A stretch of DNA of 64,000 nucleotides from Alphaproteobacteria bacterium (GTDB taxonomy: Bacteria; Pseudomonadota; Alphaproteobacteria; TMED109): assembly GCA_022825235.1 (NCBI GenBank), contig JAJDYI010000015.1, positions 49,354 through 113,353 on the forward strand, read 5' to 3'. Made by a program: the position numbers and the translations under genes. Each line of letters starts with the position of its first letter. Position 1 is the first letter of the stretch. Under the pieces are notes generated by a model that had not been told where the DNA came from, ran no database searches, and saw only the letters and a program-made list of their open reading frames with translations. Shown here one piece after another: positions 25,248-34,746 of the stretch.

Positions 25248-26438
25248 ATGAAGCCTGCTGACGACATGCGTGCCGATCCCTCGCTGGACGGGGACCCGTG
25301 GGCCGATATCCGCGACGGCGTCCGCAAACTCTGCGCCCGCTTCCCGGGTTCCTACTGGCAAGAACGGGATCGTGACCGCGCGTACCCGGAAGCCTTCGTC
25401 GCGGCGCTGACCGAAGCCGGTTATCTCGCCTGCCTCATCCCCGAACAGTACGGTGGTGCCGGCCTCCCGGTCGCTGCCGCCGTCGCCGTTCTCGAGGAGA
25501 TACACCGGAGCGGCGGCAACGGGGCCGCCTGTCACGCCCAGATGTACATGATGGGGGCGCTGCTACGGCACGGTTCCGAAGCGCAGAAGCAGCGCTATCT
25601 CCCGGACGTCGCTGCCGGGAAGCTCCGGCTGCAGGCATTCGGTGTCACGGAACCGAATGCCGGCAGCGACACCCTGGGGCTCCAGACCCGGGCGGACAGA
25701 GACGGCGATTCGTACGTGATCAACGGCCAGAAGATCTGGACGAGCCGGGCCGAGCATTCGGACCTGATGCTTCTGCTCGCTCGAACGGCGCCGGCAGAAG
25801 TCGTCGCGAAGCGGACGGAGGGGCTTTCACTGTTCCTGGTGGACATGGCCGAGGCCCTGCAGGCCGGGCTGACCATCCGACCGATCCGCACGATGCTGAA
25901 CCATGCGACCACGGAGGTCTTCTTCAAGGACCTGCGCGTGCCAGGCACGGCGCGAATCGGTGAGGAAGGCAAGGGATTCCGCTACATCCTCGACGGCATG
26001 AACGCGGAACGAATCCTGGTCGCGGCCGAGTGCATCGGCGATGCCCGCTTCTTTATCGATCGCGCCGTCGCCTACGCCGGCGAGCGCGTGGTCTTCGGGC
26101 GCCCCATCGGCCAGAATCAGGGCGTGCAGTTTCCTATTGCGCGGGCCTACGCGGAAACCGAGGCTGCTGACCTAATGGTGCAACGGGCCGCGCGCCGGTT
26201 TGACTCCGCCCTCCCCTGCGGTCCGGAATCCAACATGGCCAAGTTGCTGGCAGCCGACGCTTCCTGGCACGCGGCAGAGTGCTGCCTGCAGACCCACGGC
26301 GGTTTCGGTTTCGCGGAGGAGTACGACATCGAGCGGAAATTCCGTGAGACACGGCTCTACCAAGTGGCCCCGGTTTCCACCAACCTCATTCTCGGCTACA
26401 TCGGCCAGCACGTCCTGGGCCTGCCCCGTTCCTACTGA
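25248..26438 (+). CDS. Acyl-CoA dehydrogenase family protein (atypical active site)
   Basis: A 396-residue flavoprotein with the full ACAD fold: LIPEQYGGAGLP, the FAD loop LQAFGVTEPNAGSDT, INGQKIWTSRA, GVQFPIARAYAET and QTHGGFGFAEEYDIERKFRE. At the position where most ACADs have the catalytic Glu (YEGTSEIQ), this protein reads LYQVAPVSTNLIL, so the usual base is missing. Such members form a separate subgroup. It is probably cotranscribed with a CaiB-type CoA-transferase (16 bases) and a hydratase. The substrate is unknown, but a branched or dicarboxylic acyl-CoA would fit the neighbours. Confidence 0.85.
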   Translation: MKPADDMRADPSLDGDPWADIRDGVRKLCARFPGSYWQERDRDRAYPEAFVAALTEAGYLACLIPEQYGGAGLPVAAAVAVLEEIHRSGGNGAACHAQMYMMGALLRHGSEAQKQRYLPDVAAGKLRLQAFGVTEPNAGSDTLGLQTRADRDGDSYVINGQKIWTSRAEHSDLMLLLARTAPAEVVAKRTEGLSLFLVDMAEALQAGLTIRPIRTMLNHATTEVFFKDLRVPGTARIGEEGKGFRYILDGMNAERILVAAECIGDARFFIDRAVAYAGERVVFGRPIGQNQGVQFPIARAYAETEAADLMVQRAARRFDSALPCGPESNMAKLLAADASWHAAECCLQTHGGFGFAEEYDIERKFRETRLYQVAPVSTNLILGYIGQHVLGLPRSY

Positions 26439-26454
26439 TCCTGACACCACGCCG

Positions 26455-27573
26455 ATGCAAGATCTCGAAGGCATTCTGGTGCTGTCGCTTGAACAGGCGG
26501 TCGCGGCGCCGCTGTGTACCGCGCGGCTGGCGGACGCCGGCGCGAGGGTCATCAAGGTCGAACGGGATGGCGGGGATTTCGCACGCCACTATGACCGGGT
26601 CGTGCTCGACCAGAGCGCGTATTTCGTCTGGCTGAACCGGGGCAAGGAGTCCCTGGTCGCCAATATCAAGGACCCGGACGACCAGGCCCTGCTCCGCGCA
26701 ATTGCCGCCCGGGCTGACGTGTTCATCCAGAATCTGGCGCCGGGCGCCGCCGACCGGGCAGGCCTGGGCTCCGAGGCACTCCGGGATGCGAACCCCCGGC
26801 TCATCACGGTCGATATCTCCGGCTACGGCGACAGCAGCTACGAAGACATGAAGGCTTACGACCTGCTCGTGCAGGCGGAAAGCGGCGTCTGCGAGCTCAC
26901 GGGTACTCCGGACGGCCCGGCCCGCGTCGGGGTGCCCATCTGCGACCTGGGCGCCGGCGTGAACGCGCATGCCGCCATTCTCCAGGCGCTGTTCCGGCGG
27001 ACCCGCACCGGCCTGGGTTGCGGTATCCGCACATCGCTCTTCGGCGGGATCGCCGATTGGATGTCGGTTCCCTACCTCAACCGCCGGTACGGCGCCGTGG
27101 ACCTCCAGCGGTTGGGTCTCACGCATCCCTCCATCGCGCCCTACGGCGCGTTTCCCGCGCGGTGCGGACGATTCGTCCTGATATCGATCCAGAATGAACG
27201 CGAATGGCGCTTGCTGTGCCGCGATGTCCTAGAAGACGAGGCCATCGCGGACGACCCGCGGTTCCGGACGGTGGGCGACCGGTTCCAGAACCGCGCCGAC
27301 CTCGACCGGATCATCTGCGCCGCCTTCGGAAGTGAGGATCGGCCAGCCCTGCTCGAGCGCCTGCGCAACGCAAAGATCGCCTGCGGAGCGCTCAACGACG
27401 TGGCGGACCTCGCAGGTCACCCGGCTCTGCGGCTAATCCGGTACGAGACACCCGGCGGGTGCGTGGAAACGATCGCACCGCCCAATGACGTGGACGGGGC
27501 CACGACCGCCTACCGGCCGGTGCCGAGCCTCGGAGAGCACTCGAACGCCATTCGCGCGGAGTTTTCAGCATGA
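26455..27573 (+). CDS. CaiB/BaiF (type III) CoA-transferase
   Basis: A 372-residue family III CoA-transferase. It has an N-terminal Rossmann part (GARVIKVERDGGDFARHYD), VWLNRGKESLVANIKD, YDLLVQAESGVCELTG, and the catalytic Asp164 in GVPICDLGAGVNA. Enzymes of this family move CoA between carboxylic acids, including mesaconyl-CoA C1-to-C4 transfer. ATGA overlap with the next gene, a mesaconyl-C4-CoA-hydratase-like protein, suggests the two act in sequence. Confidence 0.9.
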   Translation: MQDLEGILVLSLEQAVAAPLCTARLADAGARVIKVERDGGDFARHYDRVVLDQSAYFVWLNRGKESLVANIKDPDDQALLRAIAARADVFIQNLAPGAADRAGLGSEALRDANPRLITVDISGYGDSSYEDMKAYDLLVQAESGVCELTGTPDGPARVGVPICDLGAGVNAHAAILQALFRRTRTGLGCGIRTSLFGGIADWMSVPYLNRRYGAVDLQRLGLTHPSIAPYGAFPARCGRFVLISIQNEREWRLLCRDVLEDEAIADDPRFRTVGDRFQNRADLDRIICAAFGSEDRPALLERLRNAKIACGALNDVADLAGHPALRLIRYETPGGCVETIAPPNDVDGATTAYRPVPSLGEHSNAIRAEFSA

Positions 27574-28403
27574 CCAAGGACTGGACACCGCAACCCAGGG
27601 TCCAAGAAGACGTCATCACCCAGTGGCCGGCGCAGGCGCTCGCCGCAACCCTGGACGCACCGGCGCCCGGTCCGGGGGACCCGCTCCCTCCAGGCTGGCA
27701 CTGGAGCTATTTCCTGGAAGCCGTCGCCCCGGATCAGATCGGCATCGACGGCCACCCACGCCGGGGCGATTTCCTGCCACCGATCGACCACCTCCCCCGC
27801 CGCATGTATGCCGGCGGCAAGCTGCGATGGTTCGCGCCGCTGCGAATCGGCGCGACCGCCACGCGGACTTCGGAGGTGACGCGCGTCGACGAGAAGGAAG
27901 GACGCACCGGGCCGCTCCTCTTCGTCACGGTGCGCCACACGATCGCCTCCGGCAAGGACACCTGCATTGAGGAAACCCAGAACCTGGTCTACCGCGGTGC
28001 CCCGGAACCGGGTGCTGCCGCACCGGAACCCAGGGCCGTGCCAGCCGACGCGCAGTGGTCCCGCGTGGTGCGGCCCGACCCGGTGATGTTGTTCCGGTAC
28101 TCCGCCATCACGTTCAACGGACACCGGATCCACTATGACGCCGCGTACGTGCGGGAGGTCGAGGGTTACCCGGACCTCATCGTCCACGGGCCGCTGATGG
28201 CCACGTTACTCCTGGAGACGCTCCGCCACGAGGGCCGGATGACGTGTCCCGACACCTTCACCTTCCGGGCCCTTCGCCCCATGTTCGCCAATGCGCCGAT
28301 CCGCGCGGAGGGCCACACCACCGAGACGGGCGCGGAACTCTGGATCCGCGGGCCTGACGGCGGTCTCGCGATGCACGGGGAGACCCTGTCGTCTGCGACC
28401 TGA
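27570..28403 (+). CDS. FAS1-like/MaoC-type dehydratase, mesaconyl-C4-CoA-hydratase-like
   Basis: 277 residues with two hot-dog halves. The N-terminal half has HLPRRMYAGGKLRWFAPL and the EGRTGPLLFVTVRHT strand. The C-terminal half has the hydratase motif TFNGHRIHYDAAYVREVEGYPDLIVHGPL, with the family His and Asp. It resembles mesaconyl-C4-CoA hydratase of the 3-hydroxypropionate cycle and eukaryotic Htd2. Given a CaiB-type transferase upstream, hydration of an unsaturated dicarboxylyl-CoA is a fair guess; a general 3-hydroxyacyl dehydratase is the alternative. Confidence 0.82.
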   Translation: MTKDWTPQPRVQEDVITQWPAQALAATLDAPAPGPGDPLPPGWHWSYFLEAVAPDQIGIDGHPRRGDFLPPIDHLPRRMYAGGKLRWFAPLRIGATATRTSEVTRVDEKEGRTGPLLFVTVRHTIASGKDTCIEETQNLVYRGAPEPGAAAPEPRAVPADAQWSRVVRPDPVMLFRYSAITFNGHRIHYDAAYVREVEGYPDLIVHGPLMATLLLETLRHEGRMTCPDTFTFRALRPMFANAPIRAEGHTTETGAELWIRGPDGGLAMHGETLSSAT

Positions 28404-28419
28404 CGGACTGGCGGCGGCC

Positions 28420-30195
28420 TCAGGCCGCGACGGCGGCGTCGACCGTGTGGTGGGCTGCCCGGATCGGCCCCGCCAGGGCTGCCGCCGTCGGCAGATGCAT
28501 CTCGGCGAAATACCGGGCGGTCTGAATCTTCGTCGCGAGGAACGGGTCGGTGTCACCGCCACCGATCCGCTCAGCCGCCCGCAGGGCGGCGCGCCCCATG
28601 GTCCAGCCGCCTGCCGTGAAGCCGAGCAGCGTTAGGAACGGGGTCGCGCCCGCAGCGGCCGCACAGGGGTCGTCCCTGAATGTCTCCGCGAGCCACGCGC
28701 CGGCCTCGCCCGCTGCCGTGGCGGCCTGCGCCAGGTGCCGGCCGATCGCCGGCAGGTCCTCGCCCGGGCTCCCGGCCAGGTCCGCGGCAACGCCCTTGAT
28801 GTCGGACACCAGTTCCCGGAACGGCTGACCGTCCGCGAGCAGCAACTTCCGGCGCAGCATGTCCAGCGCCTGGATCCCGTTGGTTCCCTCGTAGATGGGG
28901 AGAATCCGGGCATCGCGGTAGTGCTGGGCAGCGCCGGTTTCCTCGATGTAACCCATGCCGCCATGCACCTGAACGGCCGTTGAAGCGACGTCAACGCCCT
29001 GATCCGTCCCCCAGCCCTTCATGATCGGGACCAGAAGCTCGGCGCGGAGCGCCGAGCGCTCCCGCACTCCGGCGTCGGGGTGCGCACGGGCCCGATCGAG
29101 GGCTTCCGCAGTCACGATCGCCAACGCGCGCGCCGCCTCCGTCTTTGCCTTCATGTCCATGATCATGCGCCGGACGTCGGGATGACGGATGATCTCGACG
29201 GCGGCGGCGCGCGGCTCTTCGATGGGTGAACCCTGGACCCGCGCTCGCGCGTACTCGACGGCCTGCTGGTAGGCGCGCTCGGCGATCGCGACGCCCTGGA
29301 TGCCGACGTTGAGGCGCGCGTGGTTCATCATCGTAAACATGGTCTTCAGCCCACCATGCGGCTCGCCCACGAGTTCGGCGCGCGCACCCTGATCATCGCC
29401 GTACATCAGCACGCACGTGGGCGAGCCCATCTGACCCAGCTTGTGCTCCAGCGAATTGACCCGCACGTCGTTGTGGGCGCCAAGCGAACCGTCTTCAAGG
29501 ACATCTCGCTTGGACACGAGAAAGAGCGAAATTCCCCGCACGCCGGGCGGCGCATCGGGCAGACGCCCCAGCACCAGATGCACGATGTTGTCGCACATGT
29601 CATGGTCGCCAAAGGTGATGAAGATCTTCTGGCCGCGCAGTCGCCAGGCCCCGTTGGCCCCTTCCGCCCGGGTTTGCAGCCGTCCGAGGTCCGAACCGGC
29701 ATGAGGCTCCGTCAGATTCATCGTCCCGGACCATTCGCCGCTGATGAGCTTGGGCAGATAGGTCCGCTTCTGCGCCTCCGTGCCGTGGTGCGACAGAAGT
29801 TCCACCGCCCCTTGGGTCAGCATCATGCAGTTCGCCAACGACATGTTGGCGGACTGCCAAATCTCGTTGAGCGCCGTGCTCACGACCCAGGGCAGCCCCT
29901 GTCCGCCCCAGGTGGTCGGTCCGCAGACCGCATTCCACCCGCCGTCCACGAAGCGTCCATAGGCCTCGGCAAAGCCGTCGGGAACCCGTACCACGCCGTT
30001 CTCGATCCGGGCGCCGGACAGGTCGCCGGAACGGTTGAGTGGCGCCAGCACCTCGCTGGCGAACCTGCCCGCCTCATCCAGCACCTGATCGACGAGTTCC
30101 GGCGTCGCACCGTTGCTGCCTGAAACAGCCGCGAGATCGGCGACATCGTTCAGCGCAAACTGGAGGTCGGCGAGCGGGGCCCGGTATTCGGCCAT
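28420..30195 (-). CDS. Acyl-CoA dehydrogenase with C-terminal extension (DmdC/AidB-like)
   Basis: A 591-residue ACAD of the long subclass with an extra C-terminal helical domain (Acyl-CoA_dh_C). It has MNLTEPHAGSDLGRLQT, GQKIFITFGDHD, MGSPTCVLMYGD, GVDVASTAVQVHGGMGYIEET and the canonical catalytic Glu in LPIYEGTNGIQALDMLRRK. The family includes 3-methylmercaptopropionyl-CoA dehydrogenase DmdC and broad beta-oxidation enzymes. The ATG at 30195 has GGAGG five bases upstream. Convergent with the hydratase gene; 16 bases between stops. Confidence 0.9.
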   Translation of the reverse strand: MAEYRAPLADLQFALNDVADLAAVSGSNGATPELVDQVLDEAGRFASEVLAPLNRSGDLSGARIENGVVRVPDGFAEAYGRFVDGGWNAVCGPTTWGGQGLPWVVSTALNEIWQSANMSLANCMMLTQGAVELLSHHGTEAQKRTYLPKLISGEWSGTMNLTEPHAGSDLGRLQTRAEGANGAWRLRGQKIFITFGDHDMCDNIVHLVLGRLPDAPPGVRGISLFLVSKRDVLEDGSLGAHNDVRVNSLEHKLGQMGSPTCVLMYGDDQGARAELVGEPHGGLKTMFTMMNHARLNVGIQGVAIAERAYQQAVEYARARVQGSPIEEPRAAAVEIIRHPDVRRMIMDMKAKTEAARALAIVTAEALDRARAHPDAGVRERSALRAELLVPIMKGWGTDQGVDVASTAVQVHGGMGYIEETGAAQHYRDARILPIYEGTNGIQALDMLRRKLLLADGQPFRELVSDIKGVAADLAGSPGEDLPAIGRHLAQAATAAGEAGAWLAETFRDDPCAAAAGATPFLTLLGFTAGGWTMGRAALRAAERIGGGDTDPFLATKIQTARYFAEMHLPTAAALAGPIRAAHHTVDAAVAA

Positions 30196-30491
30196 GGAGG
30201 CCTCCTTCGGCACAGTTCGTCGGATGACGGGAACAGCCATGCGGCCGAGGCGCGGGCGCCCGGCGGCGCATCCAGGGGAATATATCGCGACCGGAGTTCG
30301 GTTGACACGTGGTCGCCCGCGCAGCGGACGCCGCGGTCGGGGCGGACACCTGTTTCCCGGCGTCGGGCCCCTGCCGACGTTCGCGCCCGGCGCGGAAAAC
30401 CTCATACTGCGTGTCCGTCCGTGGGATTACCCTAGGGCCCGATGCGACGGTTCCCCAGCCGACCGCTTCACCCGAACTCGGAACCATCCCC

Positions 30492-31910
30492 ATGCCAAGC
30501 ATCCGGGCATCCATGGCCACCTACCTGGAGCGGCGCATGGGCCGCATCTTTCTCCTCGGGATCATCAGCGGCTTTCCCTGGGTGCTGATCGGCAGCTCCC
30601 TCAGCCTGTGGTTGCAGGAGGACGGCCTGAGCCGGACCGCCATCGGCTGGGCAGGCCTGATTTTCGGCGTCTACGCATTCAACTTCCTCTGGGCGCCATT
30701 CATCGACCGGATCCGCATACCGTGGCTGTCACCGCGTCTCGGCCACCGGCGCGCCTGGATCGTTACGCTGCAGGCGGTCATCCTGCTGTGCCTCGTGGCG
30801 TGGAGCACCATCGAACCGTCGGCAAACCTCGCCGGCGTCGTCGCCATAGGACTCGTGATTGCCGTCGCCTCCGCAACCCAGGACATCACCATCGACGCGC
30901 TGCGAATCGAGCAGATCGGCACCACGGAGAGCGAATCGATGGCAGCCGGCGCGGCTACTGCCGTCGTCGGATGGTGGACCGGATACAAGCTCGGCGGCGT
31001 AGTGGCCCTGGAGACCGCGGCAGGCCTGCAGGGCGCGGGGATCGACAATTACTGGCAGGCGACATTCCTCGTGCTCGGCGTGGTCGTCATCCTTTGCAAC
31101 ATTGGACTGATGTTCGTGCGCGAGCCGACTCCCGAGGCGAGGATCGCGGCTCAGGCGGCAGACGAGGAGCTGGTGGCTGGCAGCGTGGCGACCGCAGGAC
31201 ACCTCGGGCGCGCCGGCGCCTGGCTGGCCAGCACCGTGGTCGGACCGTTGATGAGCTTCTTCCGACGAAACGGCTTCGCGATCGCGGCCGCCGTGCTCGG
31301 CTTCGTGTTCCTGTTCAAGATCGGCGAAGCGTTCATGGGGCGCATGTCGCTTGTCTTCTACAAGGAGATCGGTTTTTCCAAGTCCGATATCGCGCTGTAC
31401 TCCAAGGGGCTGGGCTGGGTCACCACGGTCGTGTTCACCGTGCTCGGCGGACTGTGCGCAATCCGTATCGGCCTCGTGCGGGCCATGTTCGTGGCAGGGA
31501 TCGCCATGGCCCTGACCAACCTCATGTTTGCGGCACTGGCCTGGACAGGAAAATCGGAAGCATTGTTCGCTGCCGCGGTCGTCATGGACGATCTGACCAG
31601 CGCCTTCGCGACCGTCACCTTTGTCGCCTTTATTTCGATGCTGGTCGACCGAACCTACACGGCAACGCAGTATGCGCTGCTGGCGTCGATCGGAACGGCG
31701 GGAAGAACGCTCTTCGCGGCGGGGTCCGGCACGCTGGTCGACTACCTGGGCGGCGATTGGGGAACATTCTTTGTCATCACCACGCTGATGGTCATTCCCT
31801 CGCTGCTGTGCCTGTGGGCGATACGGGGGAAGCTAAGGGACATGCTGACCGGCACGAGGGTGCGCTTGTTCGGAAAGGACGTCGAAGCCGCACCGTCTGG
31901 CGCAGCATGA
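30492..31910 (+). CDS. AmpG-like MFS transporter
   Basis: A 472-residue inner-membrane carrier with about 12-14 hydrophobic helices. AmpG/PAT-family features are RRMGRIFLLGIISGFPWVLIGSSLSLWLQEDG (start), WAPFIDR and the conserved ASATQDITIDALRIE in the second third. AmpG imports anhydromuropeptides for recycling; related PAT proteins carry acetyl-CoA or siderophores. The ATG at 30492 is the first giving a normal N-terminus. It stands alone, divergent from the acyl-CoA dehydrogenase. Confidence 0.85.
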   Translation: MPSIRASMATYLERRMGRIFLLGIISGFPWVLIGSSLSLWLQEDGLSRTAIGWAGLIFGVYAFNFLWAPFIDRIRIPWLSPRLGHRRAWIVTLQAVILLCLVAWSTIEPSANLAGVVAIGLVIAVASATQDITIDALRIEQIGTTESESMAAGAATAVVGWWTGYKLGGVVALETAAGLQGAGIDNYWQATFLVLGVVVILCNIGLMFVREPTPEARIAAQAADEELVAGSVATAGHLGRAGAWLASTVVGPLMSFFRRNGFAIAAAVLGFVFLFKIGEAFMGRMSLVFYKEIGFSKSDIALYSKGLGWVTTVVFTVLGGLCAIRIGLVRAMFVAGIAMALTNLMFAALAWTGKSEALFAAAVVMDDLTSAFATVTFVAFISMLVDRTYTATQYALLASIGTAGRTLFAAGSGTLVDYLGGDWGTFFVITTLMVIPSLLCLWAIRGKLRDMLTGTRVRLFGKDVEAAPSGAA

Positions 31911-32091
31911 CGGTGCGCGCCCGGCGCACTCCCTCCGACCTGACGCCCGCAGCCAGGCTTCCGTCTATCGACCCGGAATCACGCATGCCGGCGGTCTGGA
32001 GGCAGGAGACCCTGATAACGATGCTGCTAGAATCCCCCTTGCGCACCTACGACGGGCGCCGGGGCATCGCGCCATCCCGGAAGGAAAATGA

Positions 32092-33282
32092 ATGAAGGTC
32101 TTTCGGAGAGCCCGCCATCTCCATCGTCGCACTGTCCTCGCCGGGCTTGCCGCAAGCGGGGCCGCCAGCCTCCTTCCCGTTCCCGCGATCGGACAGGGCA
32201 CGGCGCTTCGCGTGGGCGCGTTGCTCCCGCTGACCGGCGGCCTCGAGCAGCACGCGGCGCAGATGCGCCTTGGCCTTGAAACCGCTGCTGACGCCGTCAA
32301 CGGGTCCGGCGGCGTACTCGGGAGGCCTGTCGAAATCGTGTACGCCGACACGGGAACCACGCCGCGCGGCCTCGCCGAGACTTGCGCCCGCCTCGTGCAC
32401 GACGAGAAGGTTTCGGCAGCTGTGGGTCCCTTCATTGCGGCCGGGCGAAAAACTGCCGCCCGCGCTTTCGGGGAGTTCGGTGTCCCGCTGATTTCGGCGA
32501 CGAACAACGAAGGGCTGTTCTGTGCCGACAACTACTTTTCCGTCGGACCGACACCGAACCAGGACATCTTCTCGCTGGTGCGCCACATCGACGGCGGAAC
32601 GGGGCGCAGCTACTTTCTCATCGGCACCTATTCCAGCTGGCAGTTGTCGAGTTTCCGCCAGGCGATCCTCAAGGTCATCTACACCTTCGAAGGATCGGTG
32701 ACCGGCCAGGCCCTTACCCCGATCGATGAAGAGGCGTTTCGGCCCATCATCCGCTGGATCGCAGACACCGGGGCGGACACCGTGCTGTTCTGCGTCCCGC
32801 GCATGCCCGGCGTGCAATTCGTCCGACAGGCCCGTGAGCTGGGGTTGCTGGAGCGAATCAAATTCGGCTGGGTTGGTTTCAACGAGATGCATGCCCACCG
32901 GCTCCCGATGGCGGAGTCGGCCGAAGTCGCCACGGTCTCACCGTTCGTCGCCAGCGATTCCAGCGGCGGCGTGCCCGACCTGGTCGCACGGATGCAGCGG
33001 CTGGGCGGAAGCGACGTCCCGGCAACGTACTACGCCTACACCCATCACATCGCGCTTACCGCGATCGCCGCTGCTGCTGACAGCGCCGGAGAGGTGCACG
33101 CCAGCGCGGTACTCAAGGGTCTCACGGGCCTGAGGTTCGACTCCCCGACCGGGCCTGTGACGATCGATGCAGGATCGCGCCACGCTCATCTGGGCATCGT
33201 CGCCGCACGGGGAAGCGGGAACGGTCTCGAGGTCACCGAGCGGCTGGGGACAATCGCACCCGAAGCCGGTTGCACCGCCTGA
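32092..33282 (+). CDS. ABC transporter solute-binding protein, branched-chain amino acid/amide type, Tat-exported
   Basis: A 396-residue periplasmic protein. The N-terminus has a twin-arginine motif (HRRTVLAGLAASGAASL). The mature part follows the type I binding fold of LivK/UrtA/AmiC proteins: RVGALLPLTGGLEQHAAQM, ETAADAVNGSGGVLGRPVEIVYAD (partial), VSAAVGPFIAAGRKTAARAF and VPLISATNNE. No permease or ATPase genes are adjacent, so it is an orphan, perhaps a sensor partner or using a distant transporter. AAGGA lies 7 bases before the ATG. Confidence 0.88.
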   Translation: MKVFRRARHLHRRTVLAGLAASGAASLLPVPAIGQGTALRVGALLPLTGGLEQHAAQMRLGLETAADAVNGSGGVLGRPVEIVYADTGTTPRGLAETCARLVHDEKVSAAVGPFIAAGRKTAARAFGEFGVPLISATNNEGLFCADNYFSVGPTPNQDIFSLVRHIDGGTGRSYFLIGTYSSWQLSSFRQAILKVIYTFEGSVTGQALTPIDEEAFRPIIRWIADTGADTVLFCVPRMPGVQFVRQARELGLLERIKFGWVGFNEMHAHRLPMAESAEVATVSPFVASDSSGGVPDLVARMQRLGGSDVPATYYAYTHHIALTAIAAAADSAGEVHASAVLKGLTGLRFDSPTGPVTIDAGSRHAHLGIVAARGSGNGLEVTERLGTIAPEAGCTA

Positions 33283-33637
33283 ACCAGTCCGGGCAGGCGG
33301 CCCCTGTCCCGTGTGACCGGTACCATTCCGCGGGAGCGGTACCGACGGACGACGGCAGGATCCCCTCCGCCTCGGGTTGACGGACCCGGGTCATCAAGCC
33401 CGCACGGCCCGAGCGGTAGCCGTCGACGGACTCCCGTTCGGCGGAGACCGCGCAACGTCCGGCTACGCGGCCGCCCCGACAGCCGGCCCACGCCCGCCGC
33501 CCGGGCGGTGCCGACCCATTCCGGCACCTTGCTAAGATCGACGCAGCTGGCTGCCCTGACACCACGAGCGATGTCCGGTGGACGGACCCTCCGCCTCCGG
33601 GGCACCGGCCCTATTCCCAGAACCAGGCAATATCCTC
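33283..33637. other. Intergenic region, no gene recognised
   Basis: 355 bases of very GC-rich sequence between the solute-binding protein and enoyl-CoA hydratase genes. Small open frames on both strands have no recognisable motif. CGGTACCATTCCGCGGGAGCGGTACCG (33319-33345) is an inverted repeat (CGGTACC/GGTACCG) that could be a terminator stem or an operator. Confidence 0.5.
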
Positions 33638-34450
33638 ATGACCTTTGAGCAAATCCTCGTACGTGTCGAACGCGGCATCGCCACCGTCACACTGAACCGG
33701 CCTGACCGGTTGAACGCGTGGACTCCCCACATGAGCCGGGAGCTTCGGACCTGCTTTCGGGCCCTCGCCGATGACCACAAGGTTCGCGTGATCATCCTGA
33801 CGGGAGCGGGGCGCGGTTTCTGCGCCGGCGCCGATATCGAAGCCCTGCAGGCCATCGAACCGGGCTCGGAAGGCTCAAGCGGCCGGCCGGCACCCTTCGA
33901 TCCCGATGCACCCAAGGGATTTCAGGGCGCGCACACCTGGTTTCCGACCGTGCCGCAGCCAATCATTGCGGCGATCAATGGTCCGGTGGCGGGACTGGGA
34001 TTGGTCCTGGCGCTCTGGTGCGATCTGCGCTTTGCCGCCAAGGAGGCCGTGTTCTCAAGTGCCTTCAGCGCTCGTGGCCTCGTGGCAGAGCACGGAGTCA
34101 GCTGGCTGCTGCCGCGTCTGGTGGGACTTTCCCGGGCACAGGACATCCTGCTGTCGGCCCGCCGGATCTCCGGTACCGAGGCGGCCGAACTGGGCTTGGT
34201 CAATGCCGCGTTCGACGCCGACGACCTCCTGTCGTCGGTGAATAGTTACGCCACCATGCTGGCCACGAAGGTCTCGCCGCGGTCGACGCGCATCATGAAG
34301 CGCCAGCTCTGGGAGGCGCTTGGTGATGGCCTGGACGAGGCACTGGCCATCGCGGACCGGGAAATGGAAAAGAGCTTTTCGAGTGAGGATTTCAAGGAGG
34401 GCGTCGCCTGCTTCGCCGAAAAACGCGAACCGCAGTTCACGGGCCGGTAA
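33638..34450 (+). CDS. Enoyl-CoA hydratase/isomerase family protein
   Basis: A 270-residue crotonase-fold enzyme hydrating 2-enoyl-CoA. It has VTLNRPDRLNAWTPHM, the oxyanion-hole segment GAGRGFCAGADIEALQ, and AAINGPVAGLGLVLALWCDLRFA. The acidic residue is in the FSARGLVAEHGVSWLLPRLVG helix, corresponding to catalytic Glu in the hydratase group; the second Glu is less clear. The ATG at 33638 begins at the conserved TFEQILVRVE. Confidence 0.9.
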   Translation: MTFEQILVRVERGIATVTLNRPDRLNAWTPHMSRELRTCFRALADDHKVRVIILTGAGRGFCAGADIEALQAIEPGSEGSSGRPAPFDPDAPKGFQGAHTWFPTVPQPIIAAINGPVAGLGLVLALWCDLRFAAKEAVFSSAFSARGLVAEHGVSWLLPRLVGLSRAQDILLSARRISGTEAAELGLVNAAFDADDLLSSVNSYATMLATKVSPRSTRIMKRQLWEALGDGLDEALAIADREMEKSFSSEDFKEGVACFAEKREPQFTGR

Positions 34451-34503
34451 CCGTTCGCACGGTGGTGTGTCGGGCCGAGTGGACCGCTCCACCCGGGCAC
34501 CGG

Positions 34504-34746
34504 TCAGCCGTTGATATCGCAGCCCAGGAATCGGCGATCCGTCAGTTGGCAGGCCTCCAGCACGGAGAATGAACCAGCGGTCGGATCGACGATCACGTCG
34601 CCCGGGTTGCTCACGGCCTCGATCAGGACGGCCTGCAGGCCGACCGGTTTCCGGTGGGTGTGCCCGCTCCGGGTACGCGAGGCTCTCTGGAAGGCGGATT
34701 GGCGGCTGGGAGAGGTTGCGCGCGGAGGAGTAGACGGAATTCCAAG
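34504..34746 (-). pseudogene. Remnant of a site-specific DNA methyltransferase (C-terminal part)
   Basis: The minus-strand frame ending at TGA 34504-34506 reads RSGHTHRKPVGLQAVLIEAV, then SNPGDVIVDPTAGSFSVLEA and RRFLGCDING. This is the C-terminal HxKP...PGD-x-V-x-DP-x-AGS motif X/I block of N4/N6-adenine or cytosine methylases. Upstream the similarity fades after about 80 codons and there is no DPPY/SPPY motif or start, so only the 3' end remains. It lies in an otherwise empty 524-base gap. Confidence 0.7.

Noticed and set aside
30113..32095. 660-codon plus-strand open frame over the MFS gene
   Set aside because: Out of frame with the well-supported AmpG-like gene; Arg-rich with no membrane segments.
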